From NCBI GenBank assembly GCA_023053685.1, contig JALIGW010000002.1, positions 245,364,177-245,428,176 on the forward strand: a DNA stretch of 64,000 nucleotides, read 5' to 3'. Position numbers and translations under genes: made by a program. Position 1 is the first letter of the stretch, and the number at the start of each line of letters is the position of its first letter. This document shows, piece by piece, positions 43,497 through 54,904 of the stretch. This stretch comes from Diadophis punctatus similis. Lineage: Eukaryota; Chordata; Lepidosauria; Squamata; Dipsadidae. Below the pieces are notes generated by a model that saw only the letters and a list, made by a program, of their open reading frames with translations, did not search any database and was not told the DNA's origin.

Positions 43497-43744
43497 TTTT
43501 AAATATGCAGTTAAGAGCTCTCTGGATAACTTGTTATCTCTCTCAAGGCCAGGTATGACACTCACCAATGACTGGTTTGACTTCTCCTGAATGAATTGGC
43601 CCTTTGTGCAGGAAGCTGCTTCTCCAACTGGCCGAAGATTTCCAAAATCTGTAGGACGGAATCCCAGCCAAAGGTTGGTGGATCCCGATCCAAGAAGGCC
43701 CCTTTCTCCTCTCTGGAGTTCACGGCCACATCCTCACTGGTGTC
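43497..43744 (-). pseudogene. KRAB-A-like exon, unit 3, acceptor lost
   Basis: The start DTSEDVAVNSREEKGAFLD is preserved. The sequence before it is 'TTCAAGCATAG', in place of the pyrimidine-rich CTCTTTGCAG of units A, B, 2 and 6, because a few dozen bases are deleted. The donor is weakened to A|GTGAGC. It is probably skipped. Confidence 0.6.
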
Positions 43745-44519
43745 CTATGCTTGAACATAGTCTGTAAATGACCTGGAAGAGGGAGGAGAAAATGGAATTA
43801 ATTGTTTATGATACAAATAATGGAGACAGAATGGCAAATTCAAGATGATCTTGATAAGCCAAAATGGAAGAAACCAGCAAGATGGAAGCCCAAGAGGGAC
43901 AAAAGCATAGTTGTGTGTAGAGAAACTCAAAGGAAGACGAGAGAGATCAGATGGGGAAGAGCATGTGTGAAAATGGCTGCTCTTTCAGGCTCTTTTTGGA
44001 GGCTGCAAAGCCATAAAAATTCCAGGCATCCTGGGCCCCAGAGCTACCTTGGATAGGCATTTTGGGAAATATTTACACTTATGAAAGGCAGCCTTCTGCC
44101 CATCAGCTTGTTCTGTTTCAAGACCAGCCTCAAAAGTTCCTTAGAATTTGTGCTTTGTAAAACATCCACCAAGAAGCGGCTGCCACTTCAAAGCCCCTTC
44201 AGGGAAGAACAAGGAAAATACTGATTTTTACTGATTCTACCCAGCGTTGAAAATCAGAGGCAAAGTAACCCTCAGCAAAAAAGCAAAGGATTTCATTGTT
44301 CACCTTTTATATTGAAAAGACAGAAAGAAAGAATTCAAGATGAGCTCAATTCAATTTGAACTTCTCTTTTTTCCTCCCAACCCCCCCTCCCCTCCCCATT
44401 GCAATGAGCTTAATCTCAACAAATGTTTTAAAGCTCATTTTTCCATCTGCACTTGCTGGATATGCATTCTCAAAGACATCGTCCTCTGACGGAGCACAGA
44501 GAGATCTTCTGAGAGCAAC
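43745..44519 (-). other. Promoter-proximal intron of unit 3
   Basis: Nearly identical to 53062-53830, so units 3 and 4 are recent duplicates here. No coding feature. Confidence 0.55.
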
Positions 44520-45010
44520 CTCCCCAAACCTCCTTCCCGGATCCACCCGGAGCCCCCCCCCCCGGGGGAGCCTTGGCCGGGCGAGGGGGGGCAGATCCAG
44601 CCCGGGGACATCTCCCTTTGTCCCCCTGGAGGGAAGGGAGGGAGCCGGATCTCCCCGAGGAAAACCGTGCATACCGAAGAGAGGGATCCGCAGCCCCCTT
44701 CCTCCTGGCGGGCATAAGATCTCCAGGCTAGAGAGAGATCAGCCCCACCTTACACGAGCGGGTCCCAGGAGCCTCCCCCGAGGGATCCAGCGCCGATGCT
44801 CGCCGAAGGAAGCGGGACACGCGGAGAGAAGCGGAGATGCAACCAATGGGAGGGGATCGGAGAGGGTGGGGCTTCTGCTCTCCTCTTGGGATCCGCCCCC
44901 GCCTTGAAGCCACGCCCCTTAGGTTCCTTCCCTTCCGCCCCTCCCCTCTAATCTCCCCTCCCAGCCAGGACCACTTGTTCCGAAAGCTCCTCGGATCCTC
45001 CGATAGGGGT
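44520..45010 (-). promoter_or_regulatory. CpG-rich promoter/first-exon region, unit 3
   Basis: CpG-dense. The E-box position reads CACTTG (44972-44977) instead of CACGTG. Groups with unit 4 and module B. Confidence 0.55.
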
Positions 45011-45591
45011 CCCTGTCGAGCGTTCCTCTGACCATGGGAAGAGTGTCCCTCTCTGTACGTTGGAAGTGGGGCTGCCCCTCCTTCTCCAGGGTTCTTGTGT
45101 AGGAGCTGCCTTGTTTCATGTGTTCCTCTTTAGGAACTCCCTTCAAAATGCCAGTAAATCGCAGCAATATATATAATTAACTTTTCTTATACCTGCTAAA
45201 ATACTTTATTGATGTTTCCTCCTAACTGGATAATGAATCTTTAATTTTCCTCCCAGGGACTGATAATTCAAATAGCTTCATGTCTTACAGGGATCTGCAA
45301 GAGCCACTGGTGCAGAGGTTACATGATGACCCTCCATCCTGAGAATTTAAATTGGGTGGGGGGTCTCTCAAGTCCATGAGCCTGGGTGGGTTTTCTGCAG
45401 AGTCTCAGACTCTTTGGGTGGGTCATTTCCAAATCCCCAGAGCCCCCAGGAGAGCAAGAAGGAGAGAGTTTGGGGGAGCAGCCCAGATCTCATGCTTGTT
45501 CCCATGGGGGCAATGCAAGTATGGCAGCTCAGCAGCTGAGAAGGGAAAGAGGCCTGGAAACACTGCTAGGCCTCTGCACAGTAGAATTTTT
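45011..45591. other. 5' flank of unit 3
   Basis: Matches 54141-54705 and 12331-12897. No gene. Confidence 0.5.
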
Positions 45592-45772
45592 AAAATATTT
45601 ATTTATATTACTTTTACCAATCACTCAAGGCAGTGAAGATATCCCACACATCTTCCTCCTATTTGCCTCACAACAACCCTGTGAGGGGGGCTAGGCTGAA
45701 AGAATGAGGGGCTCCAGGTCACCCAGATGGCTTTGATGGCCAAGGAGGGCCTGGAACTTCCTTTCTAGCCCA
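45592..45772 (-). mobile_element. Sauria-type SINE, truncated
   Basis: Same insertion as 12898-13085 and 54706-54900 by position and truncation. Confidence 0.65.
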
Positions 45773-46468
45773 GTTTCATTTCATTTCATTTTTTTGTGTT
45801 TTAAGGTCCCCAAGGACTCCCCGTTCAGCCCTTTGAGGCCCCCAAAATCCTCACTGGTTGTGGGGCTGCGCCTCCTCTTTTTTCATCCACTGCGGCCCCA
45901 CTCCACACCTGATCGGTGGGAGGGCAAAAGGAAGTCCACACTCTCCACCGGGGCTGCCATGAACCCCCCCTTGAGCTGCGGCCCCCCAAAAGACTGAACG
46001 GATCCCCCTCCCCCTTTCTCCGCTTCTCTCCCTGCACAGAACTTTCTCCTCCAGTGGGTGAAAGACAAGGTAGACTCTGCCCGGACAACGATGACGCTGC
46101 AGAAGGGAGAATCCTCATTGGTCCTTGCGCTTTCCTGGCTACCCTCAAGTTCAAGGAAAATGGTGTTTCCCCTCTCTCTTTGGGGGCACTTGTGGGGCAG
46201 CATCCATGGGCTCTGCTGGGATTCCACCGATGTTGTCGGTGGGGGTGCTGGCCAGGATCCCTGGAAGCGAAGGGGGCAAGGAGACCCCAGTAAGGAGGGG
46301 GCTCATCTGGGGGGGAAGGAGGGGGAGAAAGGGGCCTAACCCCCTTGGCTAACTTCTTAAAAAAGGCTCCTGACTGGATACTGCTGGGGGGCTTCCTCCC
46401 CCCAGACTGAGTCAGAAGGAGCCCCAAAACTCTGGCTTCACTTCCCAAAGGTGCATTTCCCCCCTCTC
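45773..46468. other. Intergenic DNA between units 3 and 4
   Basis: Matches 13126-13540, then joins the framework near 46330. 46165-46270 matches 55540-55640 of unit 5. No gene. Confidence 0.45.
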
Positions 46469-46554
46469 AAAAGGCAAACTGGACTTTCTTGGGTATTTGT
46501 TTCCCTTGAAAATGTTTTCAAGGGAAAAAACCCAAGAAAGTCCAGATGCCTTTT
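46469..46554. repeat. Near-perfect palindrome: fused arms of the inverted-repeat module
   Basis: The left arm ('aaaaggcaaactggacttt' onward) meets its reverse complement at about 46512 with almost no loop. The roughly 400 bp of spacer and inner arm present in the other copies is gone. Confidence 0.85.
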
Positions 46555-47695
46555 GGAAAAAACATCTTAGGGACAACCATGAGCTGGAGGATGGAGGCTC
46601 TCCATAGAGACTCCACTTTCCCTTTTGGAAACCTCGGCAGAGCCAGCCAAGGGGCCTTAAATGACCTTAAAGGGGCATCTAGTCCACTCCTCCAGGCACA
46701 GAGAGAAAGGGAGATTCAAGTGGAGAATCATGGGGAGGGGGGCACAAAAGGAAGCCCACACATGCCCACACTGGCATGAAGCAGCCCACCTGAACATCCC
46801 TCTGAAGCTGTCACCCCCCACCCCCAAGACTGAAAATCTTCCCCTCTCTGCTTCTACTGGAGGGGGGTCTGAGTTGTCCTTCCAAACTCTCCCTTTAGTG
46901 GAGGGTGCTGGGGCCCCTCCCTTTGAGTTGGTCTTGGGGGTCTACAGGGGGTCTATTTGGGAGGGACAGAAAAAAGGCCTTCAAAGAAAGCTAGTGGGGA
47001 TGGAGATTGGCGGGGAGAAGGAAAGTTTGGGGTATCCAGGGAAGGTGGGAGTCAAAGGGCTGGGAGAGCCCAGTAGGTATCCCTATTGTTGCCCCCCTCC
47101 ACAGATTCCCCCCCCCCCCAAAGGAAGAGGGATAGAGAAGCATGGATATTACTTTCCTTGCAGCCCAGAGGGTTCCTGGGGGGTCTCTTCCCTTCTCTCA
47201 TATTTCGTGCCATTTTGTGGGAGGGGGCAAAGAGACCCACTAAGGATCCAAGGTTCCCTCCAGAGCATTAGGCGGACTGCTGGACCAGTTGAGTGCCTGC
47301 TTTTTTCCACCCTGGGAAGATGGAGATGGTCCATTAGGAAGCGCCTCCCCTCCCCCTCACCTCACCAAGGGTGGATCCTGCTGGGACCGATAGTTCCCCA
47401 TCTCTCCTCTAGAGGGCATCGGTAGCATCTACTGACAGGTTTCCTGCCTCTCCTCTGTGAAGCTGGGTCCATCCTCTAGTAGCTGCTGGGAACCATGGGC
47501 CCAGGACTCCCTGGCGGCCTTCTTCCTCCTCCTGCTCCCCGCAGCCCATTTCCTTATCCAGGGGAGGTCCGACAGCCACTTCCTCAACCCACTTTGGCTG
47601 CACAGTATGGCACAATCTGAACTGCCATCTTGTCTGTTTTGAGCCACCCAGTCCATCTCCTGAAAAAGACCCTCTTGATTATTTTGAACAATACT
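46555..47695. other. Intergenic DNA downstream of ZNF4
   Basis: Framework parallel to 14941-16080. No gene. Confidence 0.5.
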
Positions 47696-47701
47696 TTTAT
47701 T
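47696..47701 (-). terminator. Polyadenylation signal AATAAA, ZNF4
   Basis: Conserved signal and context, as in the other four units. Confidence 0.6.
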
Positions 47702-48354
47702 AAGGATTATATGCAAAGAAAGATAATACAAATATTTCTGTATGAATATATGAAAAAGACAATGAGAAAAAGAAGAAAAATTCACTCTAAAAAAGATACT
47801 AGGAAAAAAAACTTTTCCTCTTCATCCTCAACCAGAAGATTCAACAATAAAACTTTATCACTAAAGAAACCACCAGATTCATTCCACCCTTCGCCCCATT
47901 TTCTCCTCTCTAAATTTTCACTTCTGCTCATTGATCAACAAAGTCTAGTAAAAATTAAGAGAAATACCTGGTTCCTTGACTTACGACTGAAGGAACCTAT
48001 GACTGGAAATCCATTCCAAGTTGTGGTCATAGGTCAAGGACTTCCTGTACTCTGCATCTACTCCCCACATACCCATAACTCTTTTGTGTAATCACTCAGG
48101 TGAGTTACTAATGCAGCTTTGTGAGCAAAATATTCTCACTCCCAACATTTACACTCTTTTGCCTCATTGTGTACTCTCTGAGGTTCCTTTGCTTCAGTAG
48201 GAAAAACATTTACTCACACCAAATAATTGTAGGATTTCCCTTCTGTCACTGTGTGAAGTTCCTGGTAAACATTAAGATGTGTTGAAAAAAAGGGCTCCCA
48301 ACGTTGTTCATAACTGAAGAGATTTATCTCTGCTATGGACTTTCTGGTGCTTTT
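47702..48354 (-). other. 3' UTR of ZNF4
   Basis: Holds the foldback repeat (47965-48050) and worn finger segments. Near 48398 a 1-bp loss relative to unit 2 shifts the frame of the former 15th finger. Confidence 0.55.
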
Positions 48355-49723
48355 TCAGCTTTGATTTACTACGAAAAGATTTCTCGCACTCTGCACACTT
48401 TGAAGCGACTCTCCTGCGTGATTTCGGGTGTGCATGCGAAGTGTTGAAGAATGGGCAAAACATTTCCCACACTCCAGACATTTATATGGTTTTTCTCCAG
48501 TGTGGATTCGCTGATGCCTCAAAAGACCACCTTTCTGGGAAAAACATTTATCACACTCTGAGCATTTGTGAGGTTTCTCTCCTGTATGGATTCGGCTGTG
48601 ACTTCTAACGGAAGATGACTGAGTAAATGCTTTCCCACAGTCTAAACATTTGTAGTTTTTTTCCCCCGTGTGAATTTTCACATGACTTCTAAGGGCTGAT
48701 GAAGTACTATAAAATCTTCCACAGTCGATGCATTGAAATGGCTTCTCCCGTGTGGGTTTTACGATGACTCCAAAGTCCATACTTATAAGCAAAAGATTTT
48801 CCACATTCTACACATGTGTATGGCTTCTCTCCTGTGTGGACCCTCTGATGCCTTCCAAGGCTTTGTTTTTGGGAAAAGCACATCCCACACTCCCCACATT
48901 TGAATGGCTTCTCCCCCGTGTGGATTCTCTGATGAATCTGAACATGGGCTGGCGAAATAAAACTTTTCCCACACTCCCCACATTTATGGGGTAGGTCTTC
49001 TTTGTGCCATTTCTCGTGTCTCTGAAGTTCATGAGAATACATAAATCGTTTCTCACATTCTCGGCATTCATAGGGTCTCTCTCCAGCATGACGTCTCTGG
49101 TGTTTCACCAGATTTGATTTCAAGGTAAAACATTTCCCACATTCGGGACACTTTTCGTTTTTCTCTCCTGTGTGTGTTTTCCAATGAATTTGTAGAGATG
49201 AACTCTGGGTGAAAGATTTTCCACACTCAAAGCACTTGTAAAGTTTGATTCCTGCATGAGTCTTCTCATGGGACCAAAGGTTTGACTTCCGAGAAAAACT
49301 CTTCCCACATTCCCAACACGTGTAAGGTTTCTCCCCTGTGTGAATCCTCTCGTGGTTTCTGAGAGTGGCTTTTTCACAGAAAATCTTCCCACATTCCACA
49401 CACTGATAAGGTTTCTCTGCAGTGTGGATTTTCTGATGTCTAAGAAGGTATGGCTTTTGACCAAAGCGTAAGTCACATTCCTTACATTTATAGGGTTTTA
49501 GTTTGAAGGAGCTTTTGAGACCTTTTGCTCCTTTTCCAGAGAAGGATTTCTCACCCTCCAAACCTTGAATGGATCCACTTCCTACATGGTCCTTCCTGTG
49601 GGTCAAAAGGAGGGACCTGCCAGCAAAGGATTTCCCACACTCTGAGCATTCATGGGTTCTTCCATGGTTTTTCGGAGGGCTGCTTGTGTCTGACGGGGGA
49701 TCCAAGAGTTTCCCACCCTCCAT
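48355..49723 (-). pseudogene. ZNF4: C2H2 zinc-finger gene with a frameshift after finger 9
   Basis: Family architecture, but a 2-bp deletion at 48749/48750 ('cttctcccgtgtggg' where unit 2 has two more bases) shifts the frame in the linker after finger 9. The first frame (48707-49723, 338 residues) carries fingers 0-9 with helix -1/2/3/6 residues GSLT, QPYR, EATN, RSNS, QSSI, LSNK, YHER, SAHI, QQSR, YYGS and ends in a short off-frame tail. Fingers 10-13 (TSAS, QSSS, QGGR, HSTM) survive in the second frame (48355-48804) with all ligands intact, which suggests a recent lesion. A ten-finger protein could still be made. Tandem TAA-TAG precede the ATG. A sequencing error is possible but would have to remove two bases outside a homopolymer. 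Confidence 0.8.
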
Positions 49724-50046
49724 GCTTTCTGGCGGTTGCTGCCTTATGTTGATTTTCTATTATCTGTTGATAGTTGGCTTGCAGGTAAATCTTTGGTTAC
49801 AATCTTTTATCCTCTGTTAGAAGGAGAAAGAAGTGAAGAATTATATTTCCTTTTGAGACATGGAGAGAATCATAAAATCTTAGTCTTGCCAGGGACCTTG
49901 AGGGTCTTCCAGTCTGACCCTCTGCCCAGGGTAGGATGCTCAGTACACCTGAGGCACATTGAGGGAGTCCCTAAATTCGTAAGAGAGATGTCCTCAACGT
50001 ATGACCACGCTTGGGACTGGAATCTCGGTCGTTCAGTGAAGCAGTG

Positions 50047-51476
50047 TGTCAACTCTGAAACGGATCGAGCCATCTTCCGTTTCTCTAGTTGCCACACAAC
50101 TCGGGGAGGGGGGAGAAGAATGGAATGCGATCTAGCCAAAACAACCTGCTATCTCGTGGGAACCAAGGTCATTGCCATCAGGTGCCGGCAGGAGACTGGA
50201 ACTTGTTGCCAGGAGATGCAAGAACACCTAATTGGGCAATGTGACCTGTGACCCTAGGGGAGGGGGGATCTCTAACGTTTAATTATGCTGAAAGCGTGGG
50301 AAACAGCTGGAGGTGGTTTTAAGTTCATCCGTGCCGAAATGATGTACTCAATGAAGCAGTTGTTTGAGGAAGCCTAAAATCTCAGAGTGCTGAATCCTTT
50401 GGGATTCCACTGGGTGAGATCATCCGACGACACGGGGTGAGGTATCAGCAGTATGCTGATGATACCCAGTTGTACATCTCCACCCCGTCTCAATTCAGGG
50501 AAGCCGTCGACATAATGTGCCACTGCCTGGACGATGTTAGGGTCTGGATGGGGAAGAACCGGCTAAAAGTCAACACTGACAAGACCGAGTGGCTATGGAT
50601 ATTGCCTCCCAAGGAGTCTGTCAATTGTCCATCCTTGGTTCTTGGGGGAGAGAAATTAACTCCCTCAGAACGGGTTCGCAATTTGGGTGTCCTCCTAGAT
50701 CCACAGCTAAAATTGGAGCAACATCTTTCAGCTGTGGCTAGGGGGACCTTTGCACAGGTTCGCCTAGTGTACCAATTGCGACCCTACTTGGAGAGGGAGG
50801 CTCTACTCACAGTCACCTACGCCCTTATCACCTCCCGGCTGGATTACTGCAACGCGCTCTACATGGGGCCACCCTTGAAGAGTATCCAGAGACTACAATT
50901 GGTGGAAAATGCAGCTGCGCGAGCTGTGGTGGGTGTGCCTAGGTACACCCATGTAACACCTATCCTCCGCCAGCTGCATTGGCTGCCCATTAGTCTCCGG
51001 ACCCAATTTAAGGTGTTGGTTTTGATCTTTAAAGCCCTACATGGCTCAGGGCCAGGTTACCTTCGGGACCGCATCCTGCCGCATACCTCCCTACGACCGG
51101 TTAGGGCCCACAGAGTTGGTCTCCTCCAGGTCCCATTGACCAAGCAATGCCGGGAGCTCCCTCCCTTTGGAACCAGCTCCCTCCGGAGATCAGGGCCATC
51201 CCCACCCTGCTGGCCTTCCGTAAAGCAATAAAAACCTGGCTCTTCCGGCAGGCGGGGTGAAAGGGAGACCAAGCAGACTATATTTCGGTCTCCCCCCCCA
51301 GTTAGGAATGTTGGATGTTTTTTTAATTTTTATATCTTTTTTAATTGCTATATGTTTTTATACCTGTAATAGATTTGACATGTTGTGAGCTGCCCAGAGT
51401 CCCTTGGGAGTTGGGCGGCATACAAATCTATTAAATTAAACTAAATTAAATTAATTAATTAGTTGGAACCAGAGCA
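50047..51476 (+). mobile_element. Solo gypsy-type LTR, unit 4, split by a LINE
   Basis: Same insertion as in units 2 and 3: CAGTG at 50042-50046 and 51477-51481, start TGTCAACTC and end CCAGAGCA. An L2-type LINE occupies about 50406-51461. Confidence 0.85.
50406..51461 (+). mobile_element. L2-type LINE 3' end inside the LTR
   Basis: Open from 'YADDTQLY' (50458 onward) to about 51150, where a deletion shifts the frame near 'TKQCRELPP'. The 3' UTR ends 'gagttgggcggcatacaaat' with a TTAAA-type tail. Same family as 3606-5577. Absent from the LTRs of units 2 and 3, so it inserted after the duplication. Confidence 0.85.
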
Positions 51477-51481
51477 CAGTG

Positions 51482-52813
51482 GTTAGAGGAGGGATCACGG
51501 GATCATTTCACTCCACAACCGCCATCCCACACTCGTGGTTGCAATCATTAAGTGATCTTGGAGGTCCTTATGTGTGTGGGGGAGGTGCAGGCAATGGTCG
51601 TGGGGCATCTAAGGAGGGGGAGAAGACAGGCAGAGGCCATCCATAAATTGGGGAGCCACCCACTAAAGTGGGATGCAAAGCTGCTGCCACCCCTGGAAGC
51701 CTGAGGCCGGCCATGCAAAGCAGCCCTGACTGACAGCAATGCTGGGCTGGGCCTGGGCCTGGGCCTTGAGTGGAGGCCTTTAGCACTCTCAGCCATCTGC
51801 CACTGTCCCCAGGCCTGGCCTTCACCCCAGTGTCACCGCTACCAATGAGAAATGCGCCCTTAATCCCCACATAGGAGGCCTTTGCAACCTAGCTCCATTT
51901 TCCAAGCCGCATGTTCCATACAGTTTCCAAGCAACGTGTCCCAAAGCATCTCTTAGGTTCTCCAGGAGCCCTGAAGTCGAATGCGGCCTGTGCCTGGGAA
52001 TCACAAGGCCTCTCCTGCTCACTTCAGACAACCCCACATTCCTTACCTGCCACTGACCCCAGGACTGGACTTCAGCCCAGTGTCCCCACTGCCAGTGTGA
52101 AATGCGGCCTTAATGCCCAGACCGGTGGCCTTTGCAGTCTTGTGCCATTCTCAAAGCTGCATGTTCCATATTGTTTCCAAGCAAGGTGCCCCAAAGCATC
52201 TCCAAAGCTTCTTCAGGACCTCCTAAACTGGCCCATGACCTGTGCCAGGACTCACATGGCCCCTCCTCCCACATAAGGCAACCCCAGATTGCTTACCTGG
52301 GACTTTGTCTGCTTAATGACCAGTGAAATTGCTTAACAGCCTGACATCAATACTTGGGGAGATCCAAGAAAAGGAAATCAAGCAAGGGATCTGCAAACCA
52401 AAGCAAACAACAACAACAACAACAAGCAAAGCTATTACTAGAAGCCAACACGGGGTGGGATAGTCAAAAACAGATCATGCCAGACAAATCGTATTGCATC
52501 CTTTGACCAAGTGACTGAATTAATGGAATAGGGAAATTCAGTGGACACAATAGACTTGGACATGTGACAAAATAGACCCCAGCCTACTTCTTTGGAAGTT
52601 AGAAAAATGTGGGATAGACAGGATCACCACCAGATGAATTCACAACCGGCTGACCAACAGCACTCAATGCATAGACCTCAATGGAACTATATTTTACCTT
52701 CATCCAGCACCTTTGGAGCAAAAGCCAATTTTTCTACATTGCTCATTTGTCCACTAAAGATTAAAAAATGCTTATTTTCCAAACCAAGATTTAACCAAGA
52801 TTTGTTTGCTCAC
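51482..52813 (-). other. Intron of ZNF4, two fused copies of the duplicated block
   Basis: 51482-52049 matches 29329-29905. At about 52050 it joins directly to the second copy found at 42740-43496. The intervening LINE and finger fragment of unit 3 are missing. Confidence 0.5.
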
Positions 52814-53061
52814 TTTTAAATTTGCAGTTAAGAGTTCTCTGGATAACTTGTTATCTCTCTCAAGTCCAGGTATGACACTCACCAATGACTGGTTTGAGTT
52901 CTCCTGAATGGATTGGCCCTTTGTGCAGGAAGCTGCTTCTCCAACTGGCCCAAGATTTCCAAAATCTGTACGACGGAATCCCAGCCAAAGGTTGGTGGAT
53001 CCCGATCCAAGAAGGCCCTTTTCTCCTCTCTGGAGTTCACAGCCACATCCTCACCGGTGTC
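52814..53061 (-). pseudogene. KRAB-A-like exon, unit 4, acceptor lost
   Basis: Start DTGEDVAVNSREEKRAFLD. The open frame runs to LEKQLPAQRANPF, longer than in unit 2, but without a canonical KRAB-A second half. It has the same loss of the CTTTGCAG acceptor as unit 3 ('GCATAG'). Confidence 0.6.
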
Positions 53062-53829
53062 CTATGCTTGAACATAGTCTGCAAATGACCTGGAAGAGGG
53101 AGGAGAATATGGAAAATTTGTTTATGATACAAATAATGGAGACAGAATGGCAAATTCAAGATGATCTTGATAAGCCAAAATGGAAGAAAACCAGCAAGAT
53201 GGAAGCCCAAGAGGGACAAAAGCATAGTTGTGAGTAGAGAAACTCAAAGGAAGCCAAGAGAGATCAGATGGGGAAGAGCATGTGTGAAAATGGCTGCTCT
53301 TTCCGGCTCTTTTGGGAGGCTGCAAAGCCATAAGAATTCCAGGCATCCTGGGCCCCAGAGCTACCTTGGATAGGCATTTTGGGAAATATTTACACTTATG
53401 AAAGGCAGCCTTCTGCCCATCAGCTTGTTCTGTTTCAAGACCAGCCTCAAAAGTTCCTTAGAATTTGTGCTTTGTAAAACATCCACCAAGAAGCGGCTGC
53501 CACTTCAAAGCCCCTTCAGGGAAGAACAAGGAAAATACTGATTTTTACTGATTCTACCCAGCGTTGAAAATCAGAGGCAAAGTGACCCTCAGCAAAAAAT
53601 CAAAGGATTTCATTGCTCACCTTTTATATTGAGAAGAAAGAAAGAATTCAAGATGAGCTCAATTCAATTTGAACTTCTCTTTTTTCCTCCCAACCCCCCC
53701 TCCCCTCCCCATTGCAATGAGCTTAATCTCAACAAATGTTTTAAAGCTCATTTTTCCATCTGCACTTGCTGGATATGCATTCTCAGAGACTTCGCCCTCT
53801 GACGGACCACAGAGAGACCTTCTGAAAGC
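53062..53829 (-). other. Promoter-proximal intron of unit 4
   Basis: Near-identical to 43745-44519. Confidence 0.55.
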
Positions 53830-54140
53830 AACCTCCCCAAACCTCCTTCCCGGACCCGCAGCCCCACCTTACACGAGCGGGTCCCAGCAGAGTCTCCCCC
53901 GAGGGATCCAGCGCCGATGCTCGCCGAAGGAAACGGGACACGCGGAGAGAAGCGGAGATGCAGCTAGTGGGAGAGGATCGGAAAGGGTGGGGCTTCTGCT
54001 CTCCTCTGGGGATCCGCCCCCTTCTTGAAGCCACGCCCTTTAGGCTCCTCCCTTCCGCCCCTCCCCTCTAATCTCCCCTCCCAGCCAGGACCACGTGTTC
54101 CGAAACCTCCTCGGATCATCCGATAGGGGTCCCTGTCGAG
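53830..54140 (-). promoter_or_regulatory. CpG-rich promoter/first-exon region, unit 4
   Basis: CpG-dense with an intact E-box CACGTG (54092-54097). Shorter than unit 3: about 150 bp of the first-exon side ('gagccttggccgggcgag' to 'tctccaggctagag') is deleted near 53855. Confidence 0.55.
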
Positions 54141-54705
54141 CGTTCCTCTGACCATGGGAAGAGTGTCCCTCTCTGTACGTTGGAAGCGGGGCTGCCCCTC
54201 CTTCTCCAGGGTTCTTGTGTAGGAGCTGCCTTGTTTCCTGTGTTTCTCTTTAGGAACTCCCTTCAAAATGCCAGTAAATCGCAGAAATATAGACAGTTAA
54301 CTTTTGTTGTACCTGCTAAAATACTTTATTGATGTTTCCTCCTAACTGGATAATGAATCTTTAATTTTCCTCCCAGGGACTTTTAATTCAAATAGCTTCA
54401 TGTCTTACAGGGATCTGCAAGAGCCACTGGTGCAGAGGTTACATGATGGCTCCCCATCCTGAGAGTTTAAATTGGGTGGGAGGGTCTCTTAAGTCCATGA
54501 GCCTGGGTGGGTATTCTGCAGAGTCTCAGACTCTTTGGGTGGGTCATTTCCAAATCCCCAGAGCCCCCAGGAGAGCAAGAAGGGGAGAGTTTGGGGGAGC
54601 AGCCCAGATCTCATGCTTGTTCCCATGGGGGCAATGCAAGTATGGCAGCTCAGCAGTTGAGAAGGGAAAGAGGCCTGGAAACACTGCTAGGCCTCTGCAC
54701 AGTAG
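54141..54705. other. 5' flank of unit 4
   Basis: Matches 45011-45591. No gene. Confidence 0.5.
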
Positions 54706-54900
54706 AATTTTTAAAATATATTTATTTATATCCCGCCTTTATTACTTTTACCAATCACTCGAGGCAGTGAAGATATCCCACACATCTTCCTCCTATTTGC
54801 CTCACAACAACCCTGTGAGGGGGGCTAGGCTGAAAGAATGAGGGGCTCCAGGTCACCCAGCTGGCTTTGATGGCCAAGGAGGGCCTGGAACTTCCTTTCT
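54706..54900 (-). mobile_element. Sauria-type SINE, truncated
   Basis: Same ancestral insertion as 12898-13085 and 45592-45772. Confidence 0.65.
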
Positions 54901-54904
54901 AGCC

